Assembly: GCA_029959295.1 (NCBI GenBank)
Contig: JASCOH010000005.1
Coordinates: 248,001 to 312,000 of the forward strand
Reading direction: 5' to 3'
DNA from: Flavobacteriaceae bacterium PS02334
Lineage (GTDB): Bacteria > Bacteroidota > Bacteroidia > Flavobacteriales > Flavobacteriaceae
Length of the DNA: 64,000 nucleotides
Shown here: piece by piece, positions 51,338-59,571 of the stretch
How the letters are laid out: each line of letters begins with the position of its first letter
Position numbering within the stretch: position 1 is the stretch's first letter
The notes under the pieces: model-generated
Database searches by the model: none
What the model saw: only the letters and a program-made list of their open reading frames with translations
What the model was told of the DNA's origin: nothing
Translations under genes and position numbers: made by a program

Positions 51338-53518
51338 TTATTTTCTGTCGTCGCGTCTTTCTGGACGAGGCGCTCTTTCTTCTCTTGGAGCATTTTCATC
51401 TCTTGGAGGTCTTGGCAATAAAGCTTTTCTTGAAACTTTTTCTTTTCTTGTTTTTGGGTCTAATCCAAGGTATTTCACTTGGAAAACATCGCCCATATTT
51501 ACAACATCAGTTACGTTTTCAGTTCTTTCCCAAGCCAATTCAGATACGTGCAATAAAACCTCGTTTCCGGGAGCTTCTGTGTATTCTACAACCGCGCCAA
51601 AATCCAACATCTTGATTACTTTCACTTCATAAGCTTCTCCCATTTGTGGTTTGAAGATGATAGAATCGATTTTTGCCAATACAGCTGCGATTCCGTCAGG
51701 ATCAGTTCCAAGGATTTCAACAACACCTTGCTCGTCAACTTCATTGATAACGATTGTTGTTCCTGTAGCTTTTTGCAATTCTTGAATTACTTTTCCTCCA
51801 GGTCCGATCAATGCACCAATGAAAGCACCAGGAATGGTACGCATGATGATTTTTGGAGCGTGAACTTTAACGTCAGTTCTAGGCTGTTCTAATGTTTCCA
51901 TCAATTTTCCTAAGATATGCAAACGTCCATCACGAGCTTGAGCCAATGCCTGCTCCATGATTTCATATTTCAATCCGTCGATTTTGATGTCCATTTGGCA
52001 AGCCGTAATTCCTTCAGAAGTTCCAGTTACTTTGAAATCCATATCTCCCAAGTGATCTTCATCACCCAAGATATCAGATAAAACTGCAAAACGATCTCCG
52101 TCAGTAATCAATCCCATCGCGATTCCAGAAACCGGGCGAATCATTTGAATACCGGCATCCATCAAAGCCAATGTTCCAGCACAAACTGTTGCCATTGAAG
52201 ACGAACCGTTAGATTCTAAAACTTCAGAAACAACTCTAATTGTGTATGGATTTTCAGCAGGAATCATGTTTTTCAAGGCTCTTTGTGCCAAGTTTCCGTG
52301 ACCCACTTCTCTTCTTGAAGTTCCTCTTAACGGACGAGCTTCTCCTGTTGAAAATGGAGGGAAATTATAGTGCAAATAGAATTTTTCTTCTCCTTGCTCA
52401 GATGGTGAATCAATTTGGTTGGCTTCTCTAGAAGTTCCTAAAGTTGCCGTTGCCAAAGCTTGCGTTTCTCCACGTGTAAACAATGCAGAACCGTGAACTG
52501 AAGGCAAATAATCTACTTCAGACCAAATTGGACGAATTTCAGTAGTTTTTCTTCCGTCAAGACGAGTTCCTAAATCTAAAGTTACATTACGAACGGCTTC
52601 TTTGTTTGTTTTGTAGAAATATTTAGAAACTAAATCTCCGTTTTCCAACAATTCTTCGTCTGTAAATAATGCTTTTACTTCTTCTTTTACAGCATCAAAA
52701 GCAGCAGAACGTTCGTGTTTTGCAGAACCTTTGCTTGCAATAGCGTAAATTTTATCATAAGCCGCTTCTTTTACTTTTGCGTAAATAGCGTCATCCGATT
52801 TTTCTTTTTCATAGGTACGAACTTCTTTTTTTCCAAAAGCAGCAGCCAATCTTTCTTGAGCTGCGATTTGTACTTTAATATGTTCGTGCGCAAATTTAAT
52901 GGCTTCCACCATTTCTGCTTCTGAAATTTCTTTCATTTCACCTTCTACCATCGCGATAGAATCGGTTGAAGCTCCAATCATCATGTCAATATCAGACAAT
53001 TCTAATTGTGCGCGAGATGGGTTGATGATGAATTTTCCATCAATTCTTCCAACTCTAGCTTCAGAAATCAATGTTTCAAAAGGAATGTCAGACAATGCAA
53101 GTGCTGCCGAAGCGGCCAAACCTGCCAAAGCATCTGGCATAACTTCTTCATCATGAGACATTAATTGAATCATAACTTGAACTTCTGCATGGTAATCTGA
53201 TGGGAAAAGCGGACGCAAAACACGGTCAACTAATCTCATTGTTAATACTTCGCTGTCGCTTGGACGTGCTTCTCTTTTGAAGAAACCACCAGGAAAACGA
53301 CCTGCTGCAGCAAATTTTTCACGATAATCTACCGTTAAAGGTAAAAAGTCGATACCTGGACTTGCTTTTCTTGCGGAAACAACTGTACCTAAAATTACAG
53401 TTTTTCCAATTCTTACTACTACAGAACCGTCAGCTTGTTTTGCTAAACGACCTGTCTCGATTGTGATGCTTCTGCCATCACCTAAATCGATGCTTTCTAC
53501 AAATAATTGTGGAATCAT
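51338..53518 (-). CDS. pnp: Polyribonucleotide nucleotidyltransferase (PNPase)
   Basis: This 726-residue 3'-5' phosphorolytic exoribonuclease has two RNase PH domains (residues about 1-215 and 300-530), the all-alpha domain between them, a KH domain ([21 protein letters not shown], about 555-620) and an S1 RNA-binding domain (about 620-690). The Arg/Pro-rich tail ([20 protein letters not shown]) is typical of Bacteroidota. It is a cytoplasmic RNA-degradation enzyme. It lies downstream of rpsO, a classic arrangement, with a terminator between them. Confidence 0.95.
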   Translation of the reverse strand: MIPQLFVESIDLGDGRSITIETGRLAKQADGSVVVRIGKTVILGTVVSARKASPGIDFLPLTVDYREKFAAAGRFPGGFFKREARPSDSEVLTMRLVDRVLRPLFPSDYHAEVQVMIQLMSHDEEVMPDALAGLAASAALALSDIPFETLISEARVGRIDGKFIINPSRAQLELSDIDMMIGASTDSIAMVEGEMKEISEAEMVEAIKFAHEHIKVQIAAQERLAAAFGKKEVRTYEKEKSDDAIYAKVKEAAYDKIYAIASKGSAKHERSAAFDAVKEEVKALFTDEELLENGDLVSKYFYKTNKEAVRNVTLDLGTRLDGRKTTEIRPIWSEVDYLPSVHGSALFTRGETQALATATLGTSREANQIDSPSEQGEEKFYLHYNFPPFSTGEARPLRGTSRREVGHGNLAQRALKNMIPAENPYTIRVVSEVLESNGSSSMATVCAGTLALMDAGIQMIRPVSGIAMGLITDGDRFAVLSDILGDEDHLGDMDFKVTGTSEGITACQMDIKIDGLKYEIMEQALAQARDGRLHILGKLMETLEQPRTDVKVHAPKIIMRTIPGAFIGALIGPGGKVIQELQKATGTTIVINEVDEQGVVEILGTDPDGIAAVLAKIDSIIFKPQMGEAYEVKVIKMLDFGAVVEYTEAPGNEVLLHVSELAWERTENVTDVVNMGDVFQVKYLGLDPKTRKEKVSRKALLPRPPRDENAPREERAPRPERRDDRK

Positions 53519-53631
53519 AAATTAATTCTCTAATTGATTAAACAATGGGTTTTAGTTGTGTTGTAGTTGTTGTGTGTAGTTATTGTTCTAAAACCCAATG
53601 AAAAACCAAACTTTTTATTCTAATATGCGTA

Positions 53632-53665
53632 AAAACAAAAAGAGGCGCGTCAGCACCTCTTTTTT
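53632..53665 (-). terminator. Terminator between rpsO and pnp
   Basis: 8-base stem with one mismatch (AGAGGCGC / GCACCTCT), loop GTCA, then a T-rich run on the minus strand. It lies just past the rpsO stop and may allow separate expression of pnp. Confidence 0.75.
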
Positions 53666-53671
53666 ATTGAA

Positions 53672-53941
53672 TTATTTTCTAATATTCAATTCTTTGATAA
53701 TCTCACGGTATCTGTTGATATCTTTCTTTTTAAGATAATCAAGCAAACTTCTTCTTTTACCTACCAAAAGTACAAGCGAACGCTCAGTGTTATAATCGTG
53801 ACGATTTTTTTTCAAGTGCTCTGTCAAGTGGCTGATTCTGAATGTGAACAATGCGATTTGACCTTCTGCTGAACCAGTGTTTTCAGCTTTTCCTCCGTGT
53901 TTAGCGAAAATTTCCGCTTTAACTTCATTAGTTAAGTACAT
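53672..53941 (-). CDS. rpsO: 30S ribosomal protein S15
   Basis: This 89-residue protein binds 16S rRNA in the platform of the small subunit. The S15 signature is clear: GSAEGQIALFTFRISHLTEHLKKNRHDYNTERSLVLLVGKRR then LLDYLKKKDINRYREII (given in parts). Length is normal for the family. A perfect -7 box lies 54 bases upstream. In many bacteria S15 autoregulates through its leader; no such RNA fold was identified here. Confidence 0.97.
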   Translation of the reverse strand: MYLTNEVKAEIFAKHGGKAENTGSAEGQIALFTFRISHLTEHLKKNRHDYNTERSLVLLVGKRRSLLDYLKKKDINRYREIIKELNIRK

Positions 53942-53994
53942 GCAAATATTATTTAATGATTTTTATGTATGAATAAGTTTTTCCTATTCGAGTG

Positions 53995-54002
53995 CAAAGG
54001 TA
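53995..54002 (-). promoter_or_regulatory. -7 box TACCTTTG of rpsO
   Basis: Perfect TAnnTTTG on the minus strand, predicted start near 53989, giving a leader of about 48 bases before the rpsO ATG. Confidence 0.6.
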
Positions 54003-54103
54003 GCTTTTATTTTTAGATTGAAAAATTTAAAGAATGAAAAATTGAAAAAAATGTTTGAAGTGAATCCGCAATTTGTCAATTATTAAATCATCCAATCTTT
54101 AAA

Positions 54104-54559
54104 TTAAAACAACTTCGCTACTTCAGCATTTACAAATTCTAAAAATCTTTCATCTAAGTCAGAAAAAGGATCTAATACATTTGAATCAATATCAATCTGC
54201 CCAATATTTTTTCCATCTACAAATAAAGGAACAACGATTTCAGATTTTACAGTAAAACTGCAAGCAATATAATTGTCCTGAGCCTGAACATCCGGAACTA
54301 CAAAGTTTTGATTTGAAACCGCAACCTGTCCGCAGATTCCTTTTCCAAACGGAATTACAGTATGATCTGTCGGTTCTCCAGCATAAGGCCCGAGCAATAA
54401 TTCTTCCTTATCGCCATTGCGAAAGTAAAATCCAACCCAGTCATAATAATCAATATTATCTTTTAAAAGATGGCAAAGCTGTAATAACTTGTCTTCTCTC
54501 AATGTATTTTTATGCTGTAATATGTCTTCAACCTTAGGTTTTAATTCTTCAAAAGTCAT
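54104..54559 (-). CDS. GAF domain protein, fRMsr-like
   Basis: This 151-residue GAF-domain protein resembles free methionine-(R)-sulfoxide reductase. WVGFYFRNGDKEELLLGPYAG, IPFGKGICGQVAV and IACSFTVKSEIVVPL are shared with that family. Two of its three active-site cysteines align: C76 and C100 (E. coli 94 and 118). The third (E. coli C84) is H66. It could therefore still act on free methionine sulfoxide, with a changed resolving step, or be a sensor. The upstream TTG at 54577 lies in a minus-strand -7 box, so the ATG at 54559 is used. Confidence 0.75.
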   Translation of the reverse strand: MTFEELKPKVEDILQHKNTLREDKLLQLCHLLKDNIDYYDWVGFYFRNGDKEELLLGPYAGEPTDHTVIPFGKGICGQVAVSNQNFVVPDVQAQDNYIACSFTVKSEIVVPLFVDGKNIGQIDIDSNVLDPFSDLDERFLEFVNAEVAKLF

Positions 54560-54574
54560 GATATTATTTTTATA

Positions 54575-54582
54575 CAAAAGTA
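54575..54582 (-). promoter_or_regulatory. -7 box TACTTTTG of the GAF-domain gene
   Basis: Perfect TAnnTTTG on the minus strand that partly overlaps the -33 region of the divergent xrtF promoter, so the two may compete. Confidence 0.5.
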
Positions 54583-54586
54583 TTTA

Positions 54587-54616
54587 TTTGCGCAAAGCCG
54601 AAATTGTATATTTTTG
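54587..54616 (+). promoter_or_regulatory. Complete promoter of xrtF (TTTG -33, TATTTTTG -7)
   Basis: TTTG at 54587-54590 and TATTTTTG at 54609-54616, separated by 18 bases, match the Bacteroidota consensus TTTG-N(about 19)-TAnnTTTG. The start is predicted near 54622, about 11 bases before the xrtF TTG. Confidence 0.65.
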
Positions 54617-54632
54617 TTAAAAAAAATACCGT

Positions 54633-55181
54633 TTGAAAAAATATTTTTTACAATACCGCGCCTTTTTTATATTCCTCTTGAAATTCTTCGCCGTTTATGG
54701 CTTATTATCGATCTGCTACCAATATTATTTGGGCAGTTTTGATGTGCTAACTTTTGAGCCCGACGGATTTACAAAATTTGTAGCGGGCCAGGTCGAAAGC
54801 GTATTGAAAATTTTTGGTCAAGACGCTTATGTTTTGCCACATCAACATGAGGCCTCGATGAAGCTTTATTACAATCAAAAATTTATCGCCAGAGTAGTGG
54901 AAGGTTGCAATGCGATGAGCGTGATGATTCTTTTCATGGCTTTTGTAATCGCTTTCAAAGGAAAAATCAAGCATACTTTTTTATTCATTTTAGCAGGAAT
55001 CGTAATTATTCATATATTAAATGTAATCCGAATTGCGCTACTTGGCGTAGCTCTTTATAATTATCCTGAATACGAGCATATTTTGCACGGCGTAATTTTT
55101 CCGCTGTTTATTTATGGTGTCGTTTTTGGTTTGTGGGTAATTTGGGTTCAAAAATTTTCTACATATGGAAAAGATTCTTAG
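54633..55181 (+). CDS. xrtF: Exosortase family protein XrtF (TTG start)
   Basis: This 182-residue polytopic membrane protein has the exosortase/archaeosortase catalytic residues: C92 in VVEGCNAMS, R133 in LNVIRIALLG and H152 in HILHGVIFP. Exosortases are thought to cleave and process C-terminal sorting signals of secreted proteins, often linked to exopolysaccharide production. The length and sequence match the short XrtF class of Flavobacteriia. The start codon is TTG. It overlaps its partner gene by 17 bases. Confidence 0.88.
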   Translation: MKKYFLQYRAFFIFLLKFFAVYGLLSICYQYYLGSFDVLTFEPDGFTKFVAGQVESVLKIFGQDAYVLPHQHEASMKLYYNQKFIARVVEGCNAMSVMILFMAFVIAFKGKIKHTFLFILAGIVIIHILNVIRIALLGVALYNYPEYEHILHGVIFPLFIYGVVFGLWVIWVQKFSTYGKDS

Positions 55182-55620
55182 TCATAAAAGACAAATCGCA
55201 TTTTGTATTTTTCTAGTGTTTTTGCTGGCATTGGTAAGAGCTTTGGAGTCTTTTTTCTATGATCCGTTTTTGATTTATTTCAAAGGAGATTACATGAGAT
55301 TGCCGTTTCCGGAATACAATTCGATTAAATTATTTTTCAGTTTGTTCCTGAGATACTTGCTGAATTCAATTATTTCTCTTGCTATAATCCAAATTTTATT
55401 CAAAGATTTTATGCTGACCAAATTTGCTTCAGTTTTATATCTTTTCCTCTTTGTAATCCTGATTATTGCCTTTTTCTCGATTATCGGACTTTCAGATAAA
55501 AGCAATAATTTTCTGCTTTTCTACGTAAGAAGATTCTTGATCCAGCCGCTTTTTGTACTGTTATTTGTTCCGGCGTTTTATTACCAAAACCAGATTTCTA
55601 GAAAAAATAACAATTCTTAA
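55165..55620 (+). CDS. Exosortase F system-associated membrane protein
   Basis: This 151-residue protein with about four membrane segments (regions near residues 10-28, 50-75, 85-105, 120-140) starts MEKILSHKRQIAFCIFLVFL. It resembles the small protein that always accompanies XrtF. It overlaps xrtF by 17 bases, indicating coupled translation. Its role in exosortase action is unknown, perhaps complex assembly or substrate recognition. Confidence 0.8.
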   Translation: MEKILSHKRQIAFCIFLVFLLALVRALESFFYDPFLIYFKGDYMRLPFPEYNSIKLFFSLFLRYLLNSIISLAIIQILFKDFMLTKFASVLYLFLFVILIIAFFSIIGLSDKSNNFLLFYVRRFLIQPLFVLLFVPAFYYQNQISRKNNNS

Positions 55621-55643
55621 AGAGTTTTTGTCCTCAAATTCGA

Positions 55644-55651
55644 TATTTTTG
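55644..55651 (+). promoter_or_regulatory. -7 box TATTTTTG of the HYC_CC_PP gene
   Basis: Perfect TAnnTTTG; the predicted start (about 55657) lies inside the palindrome that follows. Confidence 0.5.
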
Positions 55652-55676
55652 CATTGAATAACTTCACATTCAATGC
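55651..55676. promoter_or_regulatory. Perfect 9-base palindrome over the start codon of the copper-related gene
   Basis: GCATTGAAT and ATTCAATGC are exact inverted copies separated by 8 bases. The right arm contains the ATG at 55673, and the left arm touches the -7 box. A DNA operator for a metal-responsive repressor is the favoured reading, because the predicted transcript starts within the left arm. Confidence 0.5.
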
Positions 55677-56098
55677 GTTTTACAAAGAGCACAAGTTTGA
55701 TTATTGCCTTCTTCCTGTTGGTTTCCAATATCGGAATGGCTTTCAACGTGCATTTCTGCAGCGGTACCATTTCTTCAATTTCTATAAATTATAAGGTTGA
55801 CGCATCTTGTGCAATGCCAAAAAAAGCAAATCCAATAAAGAAATGCTGTGCTGAAAAAGCAAAAGAAAACAAGAAATGCTGTTCTGACAAAAAAGTAGAG
55901 CAGAAGAAAAAATCAGACCCAGTTGTTGTTAAAACCTTTTCTTTCAATGCAGAACTTCCGTTTGTAATCAATGATTGGAACCCGATACTATTCGAAAACC
56001 AGCCAATTGTTGCAAAACAAAATACAATTGAATATTGCTGTGATGCCAATGCGCCACCGCTGTTCAAGCTCTATTCCCAATACATTTTTTACGCCTGA
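55673..56098 (+). CDS. HYC_CC_PP family protein (probable copper-related)
   Basis: This 141-residue protein has a signal peptide (residues 1-22, ending near MAF). It has a metal-binding layout: HFCSG, then two CC pairs within a lysine-rich loop (KKCCAEKAKENKKCC), and a C-terminal EYCCDANAPPLFKLYSQ. This is the pattern that names the HYC_CC_PP family. It precedes a TonB-dependent receptor (69 bases later) and an HMA-domain protein, so a role in binding and delivering copper or a similar metal is likely. The palindrome covering its start suggests metal-responsive control. Confidence 0.75.
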   Translation: MRFTKSTSLIIAFFLLVSNIGMAFNVHFCSGTISSISINYKVDASCAMPKKANPIKKCCAEKAKENKKCCSDKKVEQKKKSDPVVVKTFSFNAELPFVINDWNPILFENQPIVAKQNTIEYCCDANAPPLFKLYSQYIFYA

Positions 56099-56167
56099 TT
56101 TGATATTTCATTGAACAAATGCCATTTTTTGTGGCCAAATTTTTCATGATCTATTAAATCTTTTTTT

Positions 56168-58417
56168 ATGCAAAAGCAATTACTGCTGCTTGTATTATTT
56201 TTAGTTTCCACCACTTCTTTTTCGCAAGAATTAAAAGGTAAAATAACGGAAGCTTCCAATGCAAGCCAGCCCATAATCGGAGCCAATATTCAATGGCTCA
56301 ACACTCAAATCGGAACTACATCTAATGAAAACGGTGAATTTTCAATTTCGTATAAACCAGAATATACAAAGCTGGTTATAAGCCATGTAGGTTTTTCTAC
56401 GGATACAATTTCTGTAAATTCTCCAGATTTTATCAATCACTCGCTTTCCCAAAACAATAATTTGGAAGTCGTTACAATTGATTCTGAAAGGAAAAGCCTC
56501 CAAAAATCCTACGTAAAAACCGCAAATATTTCAACCATGTCAAGCAAAGAATTGCTGAAAGCTGCCTGCTGTAATTTGGCAGAAAGCTTTGAAACAAATC
56601 CTTCCATCGATGTCAATTTTTCAGATGCTTTGACTGGGACAAAACAGATCAAAATGCTTGGCCTGACGAGTCCGTATTTGATGATTACCGAAGAAAATAT
56701 TCCTTCTGTTCGTGGCGCTTCGCAAGCTTATGGTTTGTCCTTTACGCCTGGAACTTGGGTCGAAAGTATCCAAATTACAAAAGGCGCAGGTTCTGTCGTA
56801 AACGGTTTTGAAAGTATTTCCGGCCAGATAAATACAGAATTGATCAAGCCGGTAAATGATATTCCGTTCTTTTTGAATTTTTATGGTTCAACAGACAGCC
56901 GTTTTGAATTGAACACGCATTTCAATAAAAAAATTTCTGATAAATGGAGCACAAGTTTGTTCCTCCACGGAAATACGCGCGTTGCCAAAAACGACATGAA
57001 CGATGACGGATTTTTAGATAATCCGCTGGCAAAGCAAATCAATGTTTTGAATCGCTGGCAATATACAGATTTGGAAAAAGGCTGGGTAAGTTTTCTGAAT
57101 TTCAGATACATGAATGACGCGAAACAAACCGGTGAAATGGATTTTGACAAAGACCGTGATAAGCTGACGACCAATTATTGGGGCTCAGAAATCAAAACCG
57201 AGCGTTATGATATTTCCGGAAAATTAGGTTACGTTTTTCCAGACATGCCTTACCAAAGTATTGGTTTGCAAACCGCTTTCAACGGTCACAATCAAGAATC
57301 CTATTTTGGTCTAAATCAATACGATATAAATCAAAAAAGTTTTTATTCGAACTTGATTTTCAACTCGATAATCAACAATACGCTGAATAAATTTGCGACG
57401 GGTTTGAATTTTACGTATGATCAATATGATGAATTCGTAGGTGTTCCGAATATCTACAGAAATTTTGACAGAATCGATAATTCTGTGGGAGCATTTTTTG
57501 AATATACATATGACAATACCACGAATTTCAGCTTGGTTGCAGGCGGAAGAATCGACAATCACAACAGATTGGGAACTTTTATCACGCCAAGATTGCACGT
57601 CAGATACAATCCTTGGGAGGGCGGCGTTTTGAGAGCTTCTGCTGGAAGAGGAAAGCGTTTGGCCAATATTTTTGCCGAAAACCAACAGCTTTTTGCAAGT
57701 TCAAGAACTTTTGATATTTTAAACACAGGAGGGAAAATCTACGGATTAGACGCAGAAATTGCTTGGAATTATGGTTTAAGTTTTATGCAAGGTTTCAGTC
57801 TTTTTAATCGTTCGGCAGATGTCAGCGTAGATTTTTACAGAACTGATTTCCAAAATCAAGCCGTTGTAGATTTATACGCTTCGCCACAGCAAGTCTTGTT
57901 TTACAACTTGAACGGGAAATCTTTTGCAAACAGCCTTCAGGTTGATTTCAACTACGAAATTATGAGACATTTTAATTTGAGAACGGCTTATAAATTCTAT
58001 GAAATACAAACAGATTACCTTGGCGGAAGCGAGCAAAGACCGCTTCAGGCAAAACATCGTTTCTTCGGAAATTTAGCCTATGAAACACATATCGCAGAAA
58101 AAGGAAAACAGTGGAAATTTGATTTTACTTACAATTGGCTAGGCAAACAGCAGTTGCCAAATACGGCTTCAAATCCGCCATCAGACCGGCTTCCTGAATA
58201 TTCGCCGTCATTTTCTTTGATGAATGCACAAATTACCAGAACATTTTCTTCTACATTTGAAGTGTATGTTGGCGGTGAAAACATCGGAAATTACAAGCAA
58301 GAAAAAGCAATTGTCGGCGCCGATAATCCGTTTGGACCAAATTTTGATAGTTCTATGATTTATGCGCCAATTTTCGGCCAGATGTATTACGCTGGACTGC
58401 GATTTAAAATAAAATAA
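56168..58417 (+). CDS. TonB-dependent outer-membrane receptor, probable metal uptake
   Basis: This 749-residue protein has a signal peptide ending near FSQ, a CarboxypepD_reg-like domain (residues about 22-100, SNENGEFSISYKPEY), a plug domain (about 105-235, AACCNLAESFETNPSIDVNF, SVRGASQAYGL) and a 22-strand barrel ending in LRFKIK. Flanking HYC_CC_PP and HMA genes, and the CC in the plug entry, point to copper or another heavy metal as ligand. It is in the outer membrane and energised by TonB. The exact ligand cannot be read from sequence. Confidence 0.88.
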   Translation: MQKQLLLLVLFLVSTTSFSQELKGKITEASNASQPIIGANIQWLNTQIGTTSNENGEFSISYKPEYTKLVISHVGFSTDTISVNSPDFINHSLSQNNNLEVVTIDSERKSLQKSYVKTANISTMSSKELLKAACCNLAESFETNPSIDVNFSDALTGTKQIKMLGLTSPYLMITEENIPSVRGASQAYGLSFTPGTWVESIQITKGAGSVVNGFESISGQINTELIKPVNDIPFFLNFYGSTDSRFELNTHFNKKISDKWSTSLFLHGNTRVAKNDMNDDGFLDNPLAKQINVLNRWQYTDLEKGWVSFLNFRYMNDAKQTGEMDFDKDRDKLTTNYWGSEIKTERYDISGKLGYVFPDMPYQSIGLQTAFNGHNQESYFGLNQYDINQKSFYSNLIFNSIINNTLNKFATGLNFTYDQYDEFVGVPNIYRNFDRIDNSVGAFFEYTYDNTTNFSLVAGGRIDNHNRLGTFITPRLHVRYNPWEGGVLRASAGRGKRLANIFAENQQLFASSRTFDILNTGGKIYGLDAEIAWNYGLSFMQGFSLFNRSADVSVDFYRTDFQNQAVVDLYASPQQVLFYNLNGKSFANSLQVDFNYEIMRHFNLRTAYKFYEIQTDYLGGSEQRPLQAKHRFFGNLAYETHIAEKGKQWKFDFTYNWLGKQQLPNTASNPPSDRLPEYSPSFSLMNAQITRTFSSTFEVYVGGENIGNYKQEKAIVGADNPFGPNFDSSMIYAPIFGQMYYAGLRFKIK

Positions 58418-58440
58418 ATTCAATCTAAAATATAAAAAAA

Positions 58441-58782
58441 ATGAAAAAATTGATCTTAATATTCTTCATCTCACATTTAAGTTTCTCCTCAAACGCACAA
58501 GAAAAAAAGAGCAAAAATGCAAAACACAATATCGAAGTAAACGGCAATTGCGAACTCTGCAAAAAGCGAATCGAGAAAGCTGCTTTCTCAGTTCCAGGAG
58601 TGAAATCCGCAACATGGAATCCTGATGAAAAAGTCTTGCATCTGATTGTAAATGAGGAAAAAACTTCTGATTTAGAGGTTCAAAAAGCAGTTGCAAAAGC
58701 AGGTCACGACACAAAAGAAGTCAAAGCCACAGACGAGGCTTACAAGAATCTTCATTCGTGTTGTTCTTACGATCGCAACTAA
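58441..58782 (+). CDS. Secreted heavy-metal-associated (HMA) domain protein
   Basis: This 113-residue protein has a signal peptide ending near NAQ. The HMA (ferredoxin-like) domain has the metal-binding C37-E-L-C40 motif followed by KKRIEKAAFSVPGVKSATW. The C-terminal LHSCCSYDRN adds two cysteines. It is likely a periplasmic copper chaperone working with the TonB receptor 23 bases upstream. A strong terminator follows, so it closes the metal-uptake unit. Confidence 0.85.
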   Translation: MKKLILIFFISHLSFSSNAQEKKSKNAKHNIEVNGNCELCKKRIEKAAFSVPGVKSATWNPDEKVLHLIVNEEKTSDLEVQKAVAKAGHDTKEVKATDEAYKNLHSCCSYDRN

Positions 58783-58792
58783 AACGTAATAG

Positions 58793-58824
58793 TGCCTCAA
58801 ACTAAAATTTGAGGCATTTTTTTT
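58793..58824 (+). terminator. Rho-independent terminator of the metal-uptake unit
   Basis: Perfect 9-base stem TGCCTCAAA / TTTGAGGCA with a 6-base loop and eight T. Confidence 0.9.
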
Positions 58825-58870
58825 GTTAAAAAAATAATATAAAAAATTCCAATGAATTGAAAAAATGGTT

Positions 58871-58878
58871 TATGTTTG
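58871..58878 (+). promoter_or_regulatory. -7 box TATGTTTG of the small membrane protein gene
   Basis: Perfect TAnnTTTG inside the longer reading frame that opens at 58857. It shows that translation must begin further downstream (58896). Confidence 0.55.
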
Positions 58879-58895
58879 CCCAAAATTTTTCAGCC

Positions 58896-59291
58896 ATGAA
58901 AACCATAAAAAGTATAATTCAAGCAAATCGCGGCCTCGTTTCCGTGACGCTTTTATTTTTCTTTTTATACGCTGGACTTTTTAGAACAAGTGTCATAAAT
59001 CTTTCTTTAGGCACAAAAAGTGAAGTCGCTTACAAAAAATCTGCGGCGACATTTGCTGCAGAATTTACACAGTCTGACGACAACGATGATTCACAAAATT
59101 TACCAGCGCAATATAAAAAAGTAGACAATGATCTAGATGATGTCGAAGCTGTTTTAAATGAAGATTTTTCTTTTAAAAATCTTATAGCGCTATTTCAGCA
59201 TCATAACTTCTTCAGCTTTGAAACCTATCAAGCTGTCTCAAAATTACCCCTTTACGACTTGTTTTGTAATTGGAAATTTCATCTTCTGTAA
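58896..59291 (+). CDS. Small single-pass membrane protein of unknown function
   Basis: This protein is about 131 residues, with one membrane helix near the N-terminus (VSVTLLFFFLYAGLF) and a hydrophilic, acidic remainder (QSDDNDDSQNLPAQYKKVDNDLDDVEAVL). The in-frame TTG at 58857 is discounted because a perfect -7 box lies at 58871-58878. No family is recognised. It lies alone between the metal-uptake unit and a repeat element, and its product likely faces the periplasm. Confidence 0.5.
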   Translation: MKTIKSIIQANRGLVSVTLLFFFLYAGLFRTSVINLSLGTKSEVAYKKSAATFAAEFTQSDDNDDSQNLPAQYKKVDNDLDDVEAVLNEDFSFKNLIALFQHHNFFSFETYQAVSKLPLYDLFCNWKFHLL

Positions 59292-59383
59292 ATTAATAAT
59301 CAGCATTTTGCAGGTTTTTTATGACTGCAAGCCAACAACGATTATTAATACATCTGGCTTTTTGTTCCTAATTATTTGGGCCT

Positions 59384-59517
59384 AATCCCGCTTTCCGTTC
59401 CAAGCTTTTTATTTTAAAAACTTTTTTCTAAGTTCCGCCACTAGCTTCCGCTGGTCGCTGTGGCATCATAAGAAAAAATGTTCTTAAAATAAAAAGGCTT
59501 TCCACTATAATCGGGGG
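59384..59517. repeat. CCCGCTTTCCG...AATCGGGG hairpin element, copy 2
   Basis: The left end reads AATCCCGCTTTCCG followed by GCTTTTTATTTTAA. The right end reads TTAAAATAAAAAGGCTTTCC and then AATCGGGG, so the tracts form inverted repeats. Between them lies a further hairpin (GCCACTAGC...GCTGTGGC). The end structure matches the element at 38782-38881, marking a dispersed family. It occupies most of the gap between the small membrane protein and dabA. Confidence 0.65.
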
Positions 59518-59571
59518 CAGGGCATCCCTTCTTTGAACAAAATTTCAGGTTTTAACAGCCATGAAATAGTA

